From positions 1 to 9,279 of the forward strand of contig WLDW01000024.1 in the NCBI GenBank assembly GCA_009704605.1: DNA of 9,279 nucleotides, read 5' to 3'. Positions 1 to 7,186 of the stretch are shown here, one piece after another. The position numbers and the translations under genes are program-made. This stretch comes from Actinomycetota bacterium (GTDB lineage Bacteria > Actinomycetota > Actinomycetes > Actinomycetales > Microbacteriaceae). Under the pieces are notes generated by a model. The model did no database searches, had not been told where the DNA came from, and saw nothing but the letters and a program-made list of their open reading frames with translations. Within the stretch, counting starts at the first letter, position 1, and the number at the start of each line of letters is the position of its first letter.

Positions 1-1475
1 CTAAGACCCGATACCGCGCTCAGTAGCGGCCTATAGAAAAGCTGCTGGTGCAAATCACGAACTTCGAGCTTTACCGCTTCCCATCTTTCAATTAGATTCG
101 TGGCACTTAGCTCCAAGGACAGCGACCTGGCTACTGCTCTTCTAGCAAGCTCATCAGCTGGCATAAGGTGGGTTCGTCTTAGGTGACTGAGTTGAATCCG
201 GTGCTCAAGAAGCCTTAGGAAGCGATAGTGATCACTAAATCGCTTCCCGTCATCTCTGGCGATGTAGCCGCCGGTTGCCAAGGCGTCAATGGCTCCTAGG
301 GTGTCTCTTTCTCTAAGTGAGCTATCGGTTCTTCCGTGAACTAACTGCAGCAGTTGAACCGTGAACTCGATATCCCTGAGGCCTCCTGGGCCAAGCTTGA
401 TCTGAGCGTCAACTTCGCTGATTGGAATGTTGTCAGTAACTAGTTGTCTCATGCGCTGAACTGATTCAACAAAGTTATCGCGGGCGGTAGATTCCCAAAC
501 CATGGGTTGGGTCACCGCCAAGTATTTCTCTCCAAGCTCGGTGTCACCGGCAATTGGCCTTGCCTTCAAGAGAGCTTGAAACTCCCAACTCTCAGCCCAT
601 CTCTCGTAGTAAGTTTTGTGCGAATCGAGGGATCTCACTAGAGCGCCAGCTTTACCCTCAGGTCGCAAGTTGGCGTCTACTTGCCAAAGCGCTGGTTCCG
701 AATCTGGCCCATCCATGATTCGCATCATCCGAGAGCAAACCTTGGTCGCAATCTCCAACGCCCTATCGGTTTCAATTTCGTTTGAGGCAGGTTCGGCAAC
801 ATAAATAACATCAACGTCCGATATGTAGTTCAACTCCCTTGCCCCACCCTTACCCATACCAATTACCGCAATGCGGGTGTTGGAAACATCCTGTTTTGGG
901 AAATGCATTTGGTTTGCCTCATCAGAAAGTTCTGCCTTGGCAAGAATTAGTCCTGCTTCAATCGCTGCCGCTGCCAAATCTGCCAGTGCTTTGGAAACGG
1001 CGCCGATTTGGCCGGCTGGATCTTGCGAGCAGACGTCGAAGATTGCGATTTTTAGAAGCTGTTGTCGATAGGCAATCCTTATCGGTGAAACACCTTTGGC
1101 AGCCTTAGTAAGCGCGATTAGAGATGATTCCGCGCTTGGTAATGCCGGCTCTTGCAAAAACAGTTCAAGTGCTGCTGGCTCTCGAGCAAGGAATTCATAA
1201 AGCCCAACCGATGCACCAAGGACTTTACATAGCCGAACAAACGCTGCCTGATTCGCTGCGATTGATTGAATCTTTGGGTTGTTATCTCTGGTTATACGAA
1301 CCAGTAGCTCGAGGCACTGGTCGGGATCTTGAGTGTTTCCGATTGGTTCAAGAAGCTTTGATTCGCCAAGACCTAACTGCATAGATAGATTGGCAAGTTT
1401 CTGCTGAGCTTGGTCTAGTTCGATAAAGCCAGAGCCGGCAAGCTCAGATAATCCGGTGCTGCGCTCTCGGGCCAT
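1..1475 (-). CDS. glnE: Glutamine synthetase adenylyltransferase/deadenylase, N-terminal half (partial)
   Basis: This is the first 491 residues of bifunctional GlnE, which attaches AMP to and removes AMP from a tyrosine of glutamine synthetase in response to nitrogen status. Actinobacterial GlnE is about 1000 residues, so the C-terminal half lies beyond the left edge. The visible part holds the first nucleotidyltransferase domain: GMGKGGARELNYISDVDV at residues 206-223, with the GG and the SDxD metal-binding acids (D220, D222), then LRPEGKAGALVRSL at 270-283 and GPGGLRDIEF at 362-371. By family knowledge this N-terminal copy is the adenylyl-removing one. The ATG at 1475 gives an N-terminus (MARERSTGLSELAGSGF) typical of the family. 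It begins 6 nt after the glnA2 stop without a good Shine-Dalgarno, which suggests co-transcription and translational coupling with glnA2. No frameshift or stop is seen in the visible part. Confidence 0.95.
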   Translation of the reverse strand, partial: MARERSTGLSELAGSGFIELDQAQQKLANLSMQLGLGESKLLEPIGNTQDPDQCLELLVRITRDNNPKIQSIAANQAAFVRLCKVLGASVGLYEFLAREPAALELFLQEPALPSAESSLIALTKAAKGVSPIRIAYRQQLLKIAIFDVCSQDPAGQIGAVSKALADLAAAAIEAGLILAKAELSDEANQMHFPKQDVSNTRIAVIGMGKGGARELNYISDVDVIYVAEPASNEIETDRALEIATKVCSRMMRIMDGPDSEPALWQVDANLRPEGKAGALVRSLDSHKTYYERWAESWEFQALLKARPIAGDTELGEKYLAVTQPMVWESTARDNFVESVQRMRQLVTDNIPISEVDAQIKLGPGGLRDIEFTVQLLQLVHGRTDSSLRERDTLGAIDALATGGYIARDDGKRFSDHYRFLRLLEHRIQLSHLRRTHLMPADELARRAVARSLSLELSATNLIERWEAVKLEVRDLHQQLFYRPLLSAVSGL

Positions 1476-1481
1476 TAGCTA

Positions 1482-2819
1482 CTAAAGAGTTTCTAGATTC
1501 CGCTTTAGTTCAAATGGGGTTACCTGGGTTCTATAAGCAGCCCACTCCGCCCTCTTGTTAGCGAGCATATGGCTAAAGACTTGCTCACCGAGGGTTGCTG
1601 CTGCCAGTTCCGACTCTTCAAACTTACGAATGGCGTGATCCAGAGATTGTGGCAGGGGTTCGATTCCCATAGCCCGACGCTCCGAATCGGTTAGGTTCCA
1701 AACGTTGTCTTCGGTCTCCGCCGGCAGTTCATACTCGTTTTCAATACCTTTGAGTCCTGCCGCAAGTAGCAAAGCGTAGGCAAGGTATGGGTTTGCAGCC
1801 GAGTCGATTGCTCGATACTCAATACGTGAGGACTGGCCCTTGTCTGGCTTGTATAGCGGAACGCGAATCAAAGCTGACCGGTTGTTGTGACCCCAGCAAA
1901 CAAAGCTTGGAGCTTCTCCACCACCCCAGAGACGCTTGTATGAATTCACGTACTGATTGGTAACCGCGGTGATTTCAGGAGCGTGGCGCAACAATCCAGC
2001 CATGAACTGACGACCGACTTTAGATAACCGATACTGGCCGCTAGCGTCGAAGAACGCGTTGGTGTCACCTTCGAATAGGGACATGTGGGTGTGCATTCCA
2101 GATCCTGGATGCTCAGTGAAGGGTTTTGGCATGAAGGTGGCGTATACGCCCTGCTCGATGGCAACTTCCTTGATGACGGTTCTAAAGGTCATGATGTTAT
2201 CTGCCATGGTTAGGGCATCGGCGTAACGAAGATCGATTTCATTTTGACCAGGACCACCCTCGTGGTGGCTGAACTCAACAGAGATACCCAGCTGCTCGAG
2301 CATGGTAACGGCTCTTCTTCGGAAGTTGTGTGCGGTGCCACCTGGAACGTTGTCGAAGTAACCGGCGTTATCGACTGGGATTGGGCCTTCCGGACCAATC
2401 TGGGATGACTTTAGAAGATAGAACTCAATCTCGGGGTGAATGTAAAAAGAGAAGCCAAGGTCGCTTGCTTTAGCTAGAGCCCTTCGTAAAACGTTTCTTG
2501 GGTCGGCTGCGGCCGGTTGGCCATCTGGAGTCATAATGTCGCAGAACATTCTTGCGGTTGGGTCGACGTCTCCTCGCCACGGAAGTATCTGGAAAGTCGA
2601 TGGATCCGGAGCCGCCAACATATCGGCTTCATATGCTCTTGAGAGTCCTTCGATTGCAGAGCCATCAAAACCTAAACCTTCGGCAAACGCCCCTTCAACT
2701 TCGGCAGGAGCGACGGCAACCATTTTGAGAGTTCCAGCAACATCGGTGAACCAAAGTCGAACGAACTTAACGCCTCGCTCTTCGATTGTCCGGAGCACAA
2801 AATCGCGCTGCTTATCCAT
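1482..2819 (-). CDS. glnA2: Type I glutamine synthetase, GlnA2 class, without adenylylation tyrosine
   Basis: A 445-residue enzyme of the glutamine synthetase I family, which makes glutamine from glutamate, ammonia and ATP. Family landmarks in order: beta-Grasp N-domain with GFDGSAIEG (50-58), metal-binding HPEIEFYL (128-135), HHEGGPGQNEIDL (185-197), the HTHMSL metal/ATP strand (243-248), NSYKRL (292-297), NRSALIRVP (313-321) and IEYRAIDSAANPYL (333-346). The N-terminus (MDKQRDFVLRTIEERG) matches the actinobacterial GlnA2 subgroup, not the roughly 470-residue GlnA1. Where GlnA1 carries the adenylylated tyrosine (NLY-LPPEE type), this protein reads EDNVWNLTDSE (370-380), so it should not be an AMP target. 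The ATG at 2819 has a purine-rich AGGAAGAGG 6 nt upstream. It is first gene of a glnA2-glnE operon, the arrangement known from mycobacteria and corynebacteria. Assignment to GlnA2 is firm. The actual substrate may differ, as some GlnA paralogues in actinobacteria have drifted in specificity. Confidence 0.95.
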   Translation of the reverse strand: MDKQRDFVLRTIEERGVKFVRLWFTDVAGTLKMVAVAPAEVEGAFAEGLGFDGSAIEGLSRAYEADMLAAPDPSTFQILPWRGDVDPTARMFCDIMTPDGQPAAADPRNVLRRALAKASDLGFSFYIHPEIEFYLLKSSQIGPEGPIPVDNAGYFDNVPGGTAHNFRRRAVTMLEQLGISVEFSHHEGGPGQNEIDLRYADALTMADNIMTFRTVIKEVAIEQGVYATFMPKPFTEHPGSGMHTHMSLFEGDTNAFFDASGQYRLSKVGRQFMAGLLRHAPEITAVTNQYVNSYKRLWGGGEAPSFVCWGHNNRSALIRVPLYKPDKGQSSRIEYRAIDSAANPYLAYALLLAAGLKGIENEYELPAETEDNVWNLTDSERRAMGIEPLPQSLDHAIRKFEESELAAATLGEQVFSHMLANKRAEWAAYRTQVTPFELKRNLETL

Positions 2820-2825
2820 GAAAAA

Positions 2826-2834
2826 CCTCTTCCT
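2826..2834 (-). promoter_or_regulatory. Ribosome binding site of glnA2
   Basis: On the minus strand AGGAAGAGG lies 6 nt before the glnA2 ATG at 2819. It is a near-consensus Shine-Dalgarno and supports that start. It falls inside the roughly 20-nt leader expected from the -10 box at 2851-2846, so glnA2 would be a leadered message, unlike the divergent nadE. Confidence 0.6.
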
Positions 2835-2844
2835 TGCCTGCTAC

Positions 2845-2850
2845 TAGGCT
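2845..2850 (+). promoter_or_regulatory. Putative -10 box of nadE-panB, leaderless start
   Basis: TAGGCT is followed by exactly 7 nt (AATACTT) and then the ATG at 2858. Transcription would therefore start on the A of the start codon, producing a leaderless mRNA, a common type in actinobacteria. This fits the absence of a Shine-Dalgarno before nadE. No recognisable -35 element is visible. Confidence 0.5.
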
Positions 2851-2851
2851 A
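2846..2851 (-). promoter_or_regulatory. Putative -10 box of the glnA2-glnE operon
   Basis: The minus strand reads TAGCCT, matching the actinobacterial TAnnnT -10 pattern. It would start transcription about 7 nt further on, near 2839, giving a leader of about 20 nt that includes the ribosome binding site. No good -35 hexamer is visible at 17 bp spacing. The box overlaps the nadE -10 box on the other strand by five bases. Confidence 0.4.
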
Positions 2852-2857
2852 ATACTT

Positions 2858-4501
2858 ATGCCCGCTCTTCGCCTAGCCATGGCCCAGATAAACCCGACTG
2901 TTGGTGACCTTGCGGGAAATAGCACGCAGATTCTAGAAAAAGTTCAGCAAGCCCAAGACTTGGGTTCGAACTTGGTGCTATTTCCAGAGCTAGCTCTAAC
3001 TGGCTACCCGATTGAAGATTTAGCCCTAAGCCAAGATTTCCTGAATGACTCTGGTAAGGCCCTGGAAGCCCTCACGAAAGAACTAGCCAAGCGCGGCCAA
3101 GGTCACATTCGCGTGGTCGTTGGCCATCCCGCGCTAGCGAAAAGCCCGACTTCTTGGGCGATCGGACAAAACTGTGCGAGCTTGATTTTTGATGGCAAGG
3201 TTCAGGCAAGCTACGCCAAGCATCACCTCCCGAATTACTCCGTTTTTGATGAGTATCGAGTCTTCGTTCCAGGTGATCAGCTACTCACTTTTGAAATTGA
3301 TGGCCTACGTTTTGCAACAGTGATTTGTGAAGACATTTGGCAAAGTGGTGGACCGGTTTCGCAGATTGCCAGCCACAATGTTGATCTAACTCTGGTGCTT
3401 AATGGCTCCCCTTTTGAACGCTCTAAGACCGATACCAGGTTTGAGTTGGTTTCGGATCTAGCCTCCAAGCAATCCACTGCTGTTGCCTACGTCAACTTAG
3501 TTGGAGGTCAGGACGATTTGGTGTTTGATGGCAACAGCTTCCTAATTGATGCTGGCGGCAAAGAAATCGCGCGTGCTAAGCAGTTTGATACTGATCTATT
3601 GGTCGTCGAAATCGAATCCAAGAACTCAATCAAGCCAGTTACTGAATCAACCAAAACCCAAACCGATTTAGCGCAGGTCTGGAATGCGTTGGTTCTTGGA
3701 GTGCGTGATTATGTCCGAAAGAACGGATTCAAGTCAGTAGTGCTCGGTCTTTCGGGTGGAATTGACTCGGCTGTTTGCGCAAGCATCGCAGTTGACGCCA
3801 TTGGTGCCAAGAATGTCTTCGGGGTTTCGCTACCGAGCAAATACTCCTCGGATCACTCGCTATCTGATGCGGCGTTGCTAGCAAAAAACACCGGGCTTGT
3901 TTATTCAACTGAGCCAATTGAGCCCTACGTGGAACAGTTTGTAGAGAAGCTTAAACTTCAAGGACTTGCTGCAGAGAATCTGCAGGCAAGAATCCGAGCA
4001 GTGGTTCTCATGGCCAAATCAAACACCGATGGGCACTTGCTGCTTTCAACTGGCAACAAGACTGAGCTCGCGGTTGGTTACTCCACTATTTATGGTGATG
4101 CCGCTGGTGGATACGCGCCGATAAAGGACGTTGAAAAAACACTGGTTTGGGACCTTGCCAGATACCGCAATGAGTTAGCTACCAAACAGGGAATTACTCC
4201 CCCGATTCCAGAAACGTCAATTAGCAAGCCACCCTCGGCTGAACTTCGCCCAGATCAACTAGATCAAGACTCGCTTCCTGACTATGCGGTGCTAGATCGA
4301 ATCCTTGAGCTACACATCGAACAGAGAATGTCTGAATCAGAGATTATTGCTCAAGGTTTAGATGCCACAACCGTTGAGTCGGTTATTCGCTTAGTCAGCA
4401 TCTCTGAATGGAAGAGAAGACAGAGTGCGATAGGTCCAAGAATTACTAAACTTGCCTTTGGGCGAGAACGCAGACTTCCAATCACCCGTTGGTCTAAGTA
4501 G
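2858..4501 (+). CDS. nadE: Glutamine-dependent NAD+ synthetase, short two-domain form
   Basis: A 547-residue cytosolic enzyme for the last step of NAD synthesis: nicotinic acid adenine dinucleotide is amidated using ATP and glutamine. The N-terminal nitrilase-type glutaminase domain (about 1-255) has the Glu-Lys-Cys triad: E44 in LFPELALTGYP, K121 in YAKHHLPNY, C157 in VICEDIW. The C-terminal synthetase domain (about 270-547) has the ATP-pyrophosphatase P-loop SGGIDS (299-304), LSTGNKTELAVGYSTIYGD (396-414) and the ISKPPSAELRPDQLDQDSLP segment. The size matches the compact bacterial form; the mycobacterial enzyme is near 680 residues. I chose the ATG at 2858 because homologues begin close to it and a -10 box sits 7 nt upstream. 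An in-frame TTG at 2834 would add eight unlikely residues and lie upstream of that box. It heads an operon with panB, 8 nt downstream. Confidence 0.95.
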   Translation: MPALRLAMAQINPTVGDLAGNSTQILEKVQQAQDLGSNLVLFPELALTGYPIEDLALSQDFLNDSGKALEALTKELAKRGQGHIRVVVGHPALAKSPTSWAIGQNCASLIFDGKVQASYAKHHLPNYSVFDEYRVFVPGDQLLTFEIDGLRFATVICEDIWQSGGPVSQIASHNVDLTLVLNGSPFERSKTDTRFELVSDLASKQSTAVAYVNLVGGQDDLVFDGNSFLIDAGGKEIARAKQFDTDLLVVEIESKNSIKPVTESTKTQTDLAQVWNALVLGVRDYVRKNGFKSVVLGLSGGIDSAVCASIAVDAIGAKNVFGVSLPSKYSSDHSLSDAALLAKNTGLVYSTEPIEPYVEQFVEKLKLQGLAAENLQARIRAVVLMAKSNTDGHLLLSTGNKTELAVGYSTIYGDAAGGYAPIKDVEKTLVWDLARYRNELATKQGITPPIPETSISKPPSAELRPDQLDQDSLPDYAVLDRILELHIEQRMSESEIIAQGLDATTVESVIRLVSISEWKRRQSAIGPRITKLAFGRERRLPITRWSK

Positions 4502-4504
4502 GAG
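4500..4504 (+). promoter_or_regulatory. Ribosome binding site of panB, overlapping the nadE stop
   Basis: AGGAG overlaps the nadE TAG stop (4499-4501) and lies 5 nt before a TTG codon at 4510. This spacing decides the non-ATG start of panB and implies that translation of panB is coupled to that of nadE. Confidence 0.65.
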
Positions 4505-4509
4505 TTGTC

Positions 4510-5319
4510 TTGGCAAGCGAAATCAAGAAGGTGCGAACTAGTTCGCTAGCTGATCTAAAGGCTTCCGGAACCAAGTTTTCTTGCCTCACAAGTTACGACG
4601 CGACCACTGCTGAAATCTTTGATCAAGCAGGGATTGAAGTCATCCTCGTCGGAGACTCGGCCGGCAACACTGTTTTGGGCCACGACAGCACTCTCGAGGT
4701 AACCGTTGACGAGATGATCAGCTTTGGAAAAGGTGTGAGCTCAGCGGCTAAGCGAGCCCTCGTGGTAATTGACATGCCATTTGGCTCTTACGAGGTGTCG
4801 CCTACCCAAGCATTAGAAAATGCAATTTTGATGATGAAGCGATCTGGATCAGAAGCAGTAAAGCTTGAGGGTGGGTCAGATCGAGCCCCGCAGGTGAAAG
4901 CAATTGTTGCGGCAGGAATTCCAGTCATGGGCCATCTCGGCTTTACACCGCAGTCGGTTCACGCTCTTGGTGGTTTCAAAGTTCAAGGCAGGGGCGAACA
5001 CGCGGCAGCACTCGAGAAGAATGCGCTAGCGCTGCAGGAAGCTGGAGTTTTCGCGATAGTTCTTGAAATGGTGCCAGCTGAGTTAGCTAAAGAGCTCAGT
5101 CAGAAGCTATTGGTTCCAACTATTGGTATCGGAGCCGGCAACGGGACCGATGGCCAGATACTGGTTTGGCAGGATTTTGCTGGTCTTTCTAGTGGCACAA
5201 GGAAATTCGTGAAGCAGTACACAAATCTAAGAAGCGATCTAGCTAAAGCGGCGAGTAACTATCGAGCCGAAGTTATCTCTGGTGAGTTTCCTGGCAAGCA
5301 ACACTCATTCGATAGCTAG
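4510..5319 (+). CDS. panB: 3-methyl-2-oxobutanoate hydroxymethyltransferase
   Basis: PanB catalyses the first committed step of pantothenate (coenzyme A) synthesis, transferring a hydroxymethyl group from 5,10-methylene-tetrahydrofolate to 2-oxoisovalerate to give ketopantoate. The 269 residues form a single phosphoenolpyruvate-mutase-like TIM barrel of usual length. Visible motifs are LTSYDATTAEIFDQAGI (26-42), VGDSAGNTVLGHDST (47-61) with Mg ligand D49, VIDMPFGSY (86-94) with D88, KLEGG (118-122) with E120, GHLGFTPQ (141-148) and LEMVPAEL (185-192) with the likely catalytic E186, then PTIGIGAG (203-210). The start is a TTG supported by an AGGAG 5 nt upstream. It is second in the nadE-panB operon; both products are nucleotide-cofactor enzymes. 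The stop overlaps by 3 nt the stop of the convergent gene on the other strand, so there is no room between them for a separate terminator. Confidence 0.96.
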   Translation: MASEIKKVRTSSLADLKASGTKFSCLTSYDATTAEIFDQAGIEVILVGDSAGNTVLGHDSTLEVTVDEMISFGKGVSSAAKRALVVIDMPFGSYEVSPTQALENAILMMKRSGSEAVKLEGGSDRAPQVKAIVAAGIPVMGHLGFTPQSVHALGGFKVQGRGEHAAALEKNALALQEAGVFAIVLEMVPAELAKELSQKLLVPTIGIGAGNGTDGQILVWQDFAGLSSGTRKFVKQYTNLRSDLAKAASNYRAEVISGEFPGKQHSFDS

Positions 5320-5495
5320 TCCTCGAGCTTTTCATCCTCGAGCCATTGCTTGGCACGTGATCTGACAATTTCCTCGGCGTTTGCTGCTTCTTTCTCGGTC
5401 TCAAAAGGTCCGATTCGATCAAGAGAAGAACTTTTGAGCCCGAACTCAACTTGCTTGGTTTTTGTGTTGAACCAATACCTTGCAGCCTCAGACAA
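5316..5495 (-). CDS. Mini SPOR-domain-like protein of actinobacteria, 59 codons
   Basis: This short gene reads LSEAARYWFNTKTKQVEFGL at its start (TTG, read as Met), continues with SSLDRIGPFETEKEAANAEE and ends in an acidic tail repeating LED. The pattern (YWF/YN, a TKTKQVE strand, DRIGPFETEKEA, then a charged helix) resembles the small 55-70 residue proteins labelled SPOR-domain-like in actinobacteria and found beside map. SPOR domains bind denuded peptidoglycan, but this is a one-unit protein without signal peptide or membrane segment, so a cell-wall role is unproven. The start is well defined: a perfect AGGAGG ends 5 nt before the TTG, and a -10 box lies at 5520-5515. The gene is convergent with panB (3-nt overlap) and divergent from map (52 bp apart). 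The reading frame and start are secure; the function is not. Confidence 0.8.
   Translation of the reverse strand: MSEAARYWFNTKTKQVEFGLKSSSLDRIGPFETEKEAANAEEIVRSRAKQWLEDEKLED
5321..5343. repeat. Repeated CCTCGAGC forming a CTCGAG inverted repeat
   Basis: CCTCGAGC occurs at 5321-5328 and 5336-5343. Because CTCGAG is its own complement, the pair is both a direct repeat and a 6-bp stem with a 9-nt loop. It lies in the last codons of the 59-codon gene and just past panB, and encodes that protein's doubled LED tail. No T-run follows on either strand, so it is not a standard terminator; it might help end the convergent transcripts. Confidence 0.4.
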
Positions 5496-5500
5496 TTTGC

Positions 5501-5506
5501 CCTCCT
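5501..5506 (-). promoter_or_regulatory. Perfect Shine-Dalgarno of the 59-codon gene
   Basis: The minus strand reads AGGAGG followed by GCAAA and the TTG start at 5495. It is the strongest ribosome binding site in the window. It fixes the TTG as the start and argues that this very short gene is truly translated. Confidence 0.75.
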
Positions 5507-5514
5507 ATCAAGTG

Positions 5515-5520
5515 AGCCTA
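5515..5520 (-). promoter_or_regulatory. Putative -10 box of the 59-codon gene
   Basis: The minus strand reads TAGGCT, the same hexamer as at nadE. Transcription would start near 5508, just upstream of the AGGAGG, leaving a short leader. No clear -35 is visible. It lies 15 bp from the map -10 box on the opposite strand. Confidence 0.4.
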
Positions 5521-5535
5521 GCGGGGAGCGTTGAA

Positions 5536-5541
5536 TAGACT
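5536..5541 (+). promoter_or_regulatory. Putative -10 box of map, leaderless start
   Basis: TAGACT is followed by 6 nt (GGATAA) and the map ATG at 5548, so the transcript would begin at or beside the start codon. No Shine-Dalgarno precedes map, consistent with leaderless translation. A -35 element is not evident. Confidence 0.5.
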
Positions 5542-5547
5542 GGATAA

Positions 5548-6417
5548 ATGCCTCGCGATAACGTATCTGGTTCACTAACGCCTGGAGTGGTGTCAAAAGC
5601 CCTCTCGGTGCCAAGCAACATAGTCAAACCAGAATATGTCGGCAAGAAAGCCCCCGCCGAATGGACTGGCGGTCATGTTAAATCAGCAGACCAAATAGAA
5701 AAGATCCGCACGGCTGGAAAGCTCGCTGCACAAGCTATTGAACTAGCTGGAAGCAGCATCCAGGTCGGCATGAGCACAAACCAGCTCGATGTTATCGTGC
5801 ACGATTATTTGATCTCGAACGGTGCCTACCCATCAACTTTGGGTTACCGCGGATTTCCTAAATCCTGCTGCACATCGGTAAACGAAATCATCTGCCACGG
5901 AATTCCTGATGATACGGAGATCAAAGATGGAGACATCGTCAACATCGACGTCACTGCGTATCTGGATGGCTTCCACGGAGACAGCAATCAAACTTTCAAA
6001 GTTGGCCATGTTTCTGAAGAAGTGTCCTTGCTAGTTGACCGGACCAAAGAGTCACTCAACAGGGCAATCGCATCAGTCATGCCAGGCCGTCCAATCAACG
6101 TAATTGGCCGGACAATAGAGTCCTACGCCAAGAGATTTGGCTACGGAGTGGTCCGAGACTTCACCGGTCACGGCATCGGTGAAGCGTTTCATTCCGGACT
6201 AGTTATCCCTCACTACGATGCGGCGCCGCTATATTCGAACACCATGGAAGTTGGGATGGTGTTTACCATTGAGCCCATGTTGACTCTAGGCACTCACGAG
6301 TGGGATATGTGGCCAGATGGCTGGACTGTTGCCACTAAGGACAAATCGATCACCGCTCAGTTTGAACACACTCTGGTTGTAACCGAATCTGGAGCTCAAA
6401 TTCTCACTCTGCCCTAA
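5548..6417 (+). CDS. map: Methionine aminopeptidase, type I with N-terminal extension
   Basis: A 289-residue metallo-aminopeptidase that removes the initiator methionine from nascent proteins with a small second residue. The pita-bread fold occupies about residues 48-289. The five metal ligands are all visible: D134 and D145 in [16 protein letters not shown]208 in FTGHGIG, E242 in TIEPM and E273 in QFEHT. The substrate-site histidine is H117 in ICHGIP. About 45 residues precede the catalytic domain ([21 protein letters not shown]), a proline-containing extension typical of the actinobacterial type Ic enzymes, thought to interact with the ribosome. The ATG at 5548 is supported by that extension and by the -10 box 6 nt upstream. 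It is followed 12 nt later by ppgK on the same strand, so the two may be co-transcribed. It is divergent from the SPOR-like gene, a pairing that recurs in actinobacteria. Confidence 0.96.
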   Translation: MPRDNVSGSLTPGVVSKALSVPSNIVKPEYVGKKAPAEWTGGHVKSADQIEKIRTAGKLAAQAIELAGSSIQVGMSTNQLDVIVHDYLISNGAYPSTLGYRGFPKSCCTSVNEIICHGIPDDTEIKDGDIVNIDVTAYLDGFHGDSNQTFKVGHVSEEVSLLVDRTKESLNRAIASVMPGRPINVIGRTIESYAKRFGYGVVRDFTGHGIGEAFHSGLVIPHYDAAPLYSNTMEVGMVFTIEPMLTLGTHEWDMWPDGWTVATKDKSITAQFEHTLVVTESGAQILTLP

Positions 6418-6429
6418 AATGAGAAAGTT

Positions 6430-7185
6430 ATGAAAAACGCAATCGGCATAGATATCGGTGGAACCGGTATCAAAGGTGCGTTAGTAAATCTCAAAAAAGG
6501 TGAGTTAGTCACAGAGAGATTGCGCTTTGACACTCCAGATGGAGGAAAGCCCGAAAGTGTTGTCGAGCTCGTGGTCAAGCTCGTGAAGCAAATAGATGCG
6601 CCGAAAAATACTCCAATTGGAATCTGCTTTCCTGCGCCTGTAAAAAACGGTGTCACTCTTTCGGCCGCCAACGTATCAAACGAGTGGATTGGGCTTCAGG
6701 CCGGCAAGCTTTTTTCTAAAGCTCTTGGTGCAGAAATCGTGATGCTAAACGACGCTGATGCCGCAGGTGTAGCCGAGATCAAATTTGGGGCTGGCCAAGA
6801 CCGTAAGGGGCTTGTGCTTATGTGTACGTTAGGAACCGGCATCGGTACCGCACTTTTTATGAACGGCAAGTTGATCCCAAACACCGAGCTCGGTCACATC
6901 GAAATCGACGGAGTCGATTACGAGACCAAAGCTGCCTATTCGGCAAAAGCGAGGGACAATCTCAGCTTTGAGCAGTGGGCCAAAGTTCTTTCAAAGTACT
7001 TTGACCGACTGAACCGCTTGTTCTTCCCTGACTTGATTATCATCGGCGGTGGAGTTTCTAAAGAACACGAGAGTTTTCTGCACTTGATCGAATCCGACGT
7101 TGAGATTGTGGCTGCCAGATCTAAAAACAACGCAGGAATTATTGGCGCCGCGTACTTTGCGGCGAAGCATCTCAGCAAGGATTAA
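6430..7185 (+). CDS. ppgK: Polyphosphate glucokinase
   Basis: A 251-residue ROK-family sugar kinase that phosphorylates glucose to glucose-6-phosphate with inorganic polyphosphate (often also ATP) as phosphate donor. Motifs in order: phosphate-binding DIGGTGIKG (8-16), AANVSNEWIG (79-88), LNDADAAG (106-113) with probable catalytic base D108, LGTGIGTALF (134-143), IPNTELGHIEIDG (149-161) and the C-terminal NNAGIIGAAYFA (233-244). NTELGHIE together with WIG and NDADAAG separates this polyphosphate group from ATP-only glucokinases, and the size fits (about 250-270). Upstream, TAAAAT overlaps the map stop (6415-6420) 9 nt before the ATG and could be a -10 box; GAGAAAG is a weak Shine-Dalgarno. 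Either an own start or read-through from map is possible. The stop codon abuts the 3' end of convergent rnpB. The gene suggests polyphosphate storage and use. Confidence 0.94.
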   Translation: MKNAIGIDIGGTGIKGALVNLKKGELVTERLRFDTPDGGKPESVVELVVKLVKQIDAPKNTPIGICFPAPVKNGVTLSAANVSNEWIGLQAGKLFSKALGAEIVMLNDADAAGVAEIKFGAGQDRKGLVLMCTLGTGIGTALFMNGKLIPNTELGHIEIDGVDYETKAAYSAKARDNLSFEQWAKVLSKYFDRLNRLFFPDLIIIGGGVSKEHESFLHLIESDVEIVAARSKNNAGIIGAAYFAAKHLSKD

Positions 7186-7186
7186 G

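Noticed and set aside
616..1384. Several plus-strand open frames opposite glnE
   Set aside because: The minus strand is a continuous glnE frame with family motifs; the plus-strand frames are short, overlap each other and lack family motifs or ribosome binding sites.
2834..2857. TTG at 2834 as the start of nadE
   Set aside because: It would add eight residues absent from homologues, lies upstream of the -10 box at 2845-2850 and would overlap the ribosome binding site of divergent glnA2.
6415..6420. TAAAAT overlapping the map stop as a ppgK -10 box
   Set aside because: The hexamer is good but its spacing to the ATG (9 nt) and the lack of a -35 leave it undecided, and it differs from the TAGnCT boxes; it is mentioned with ppgK, not listed as a feature.
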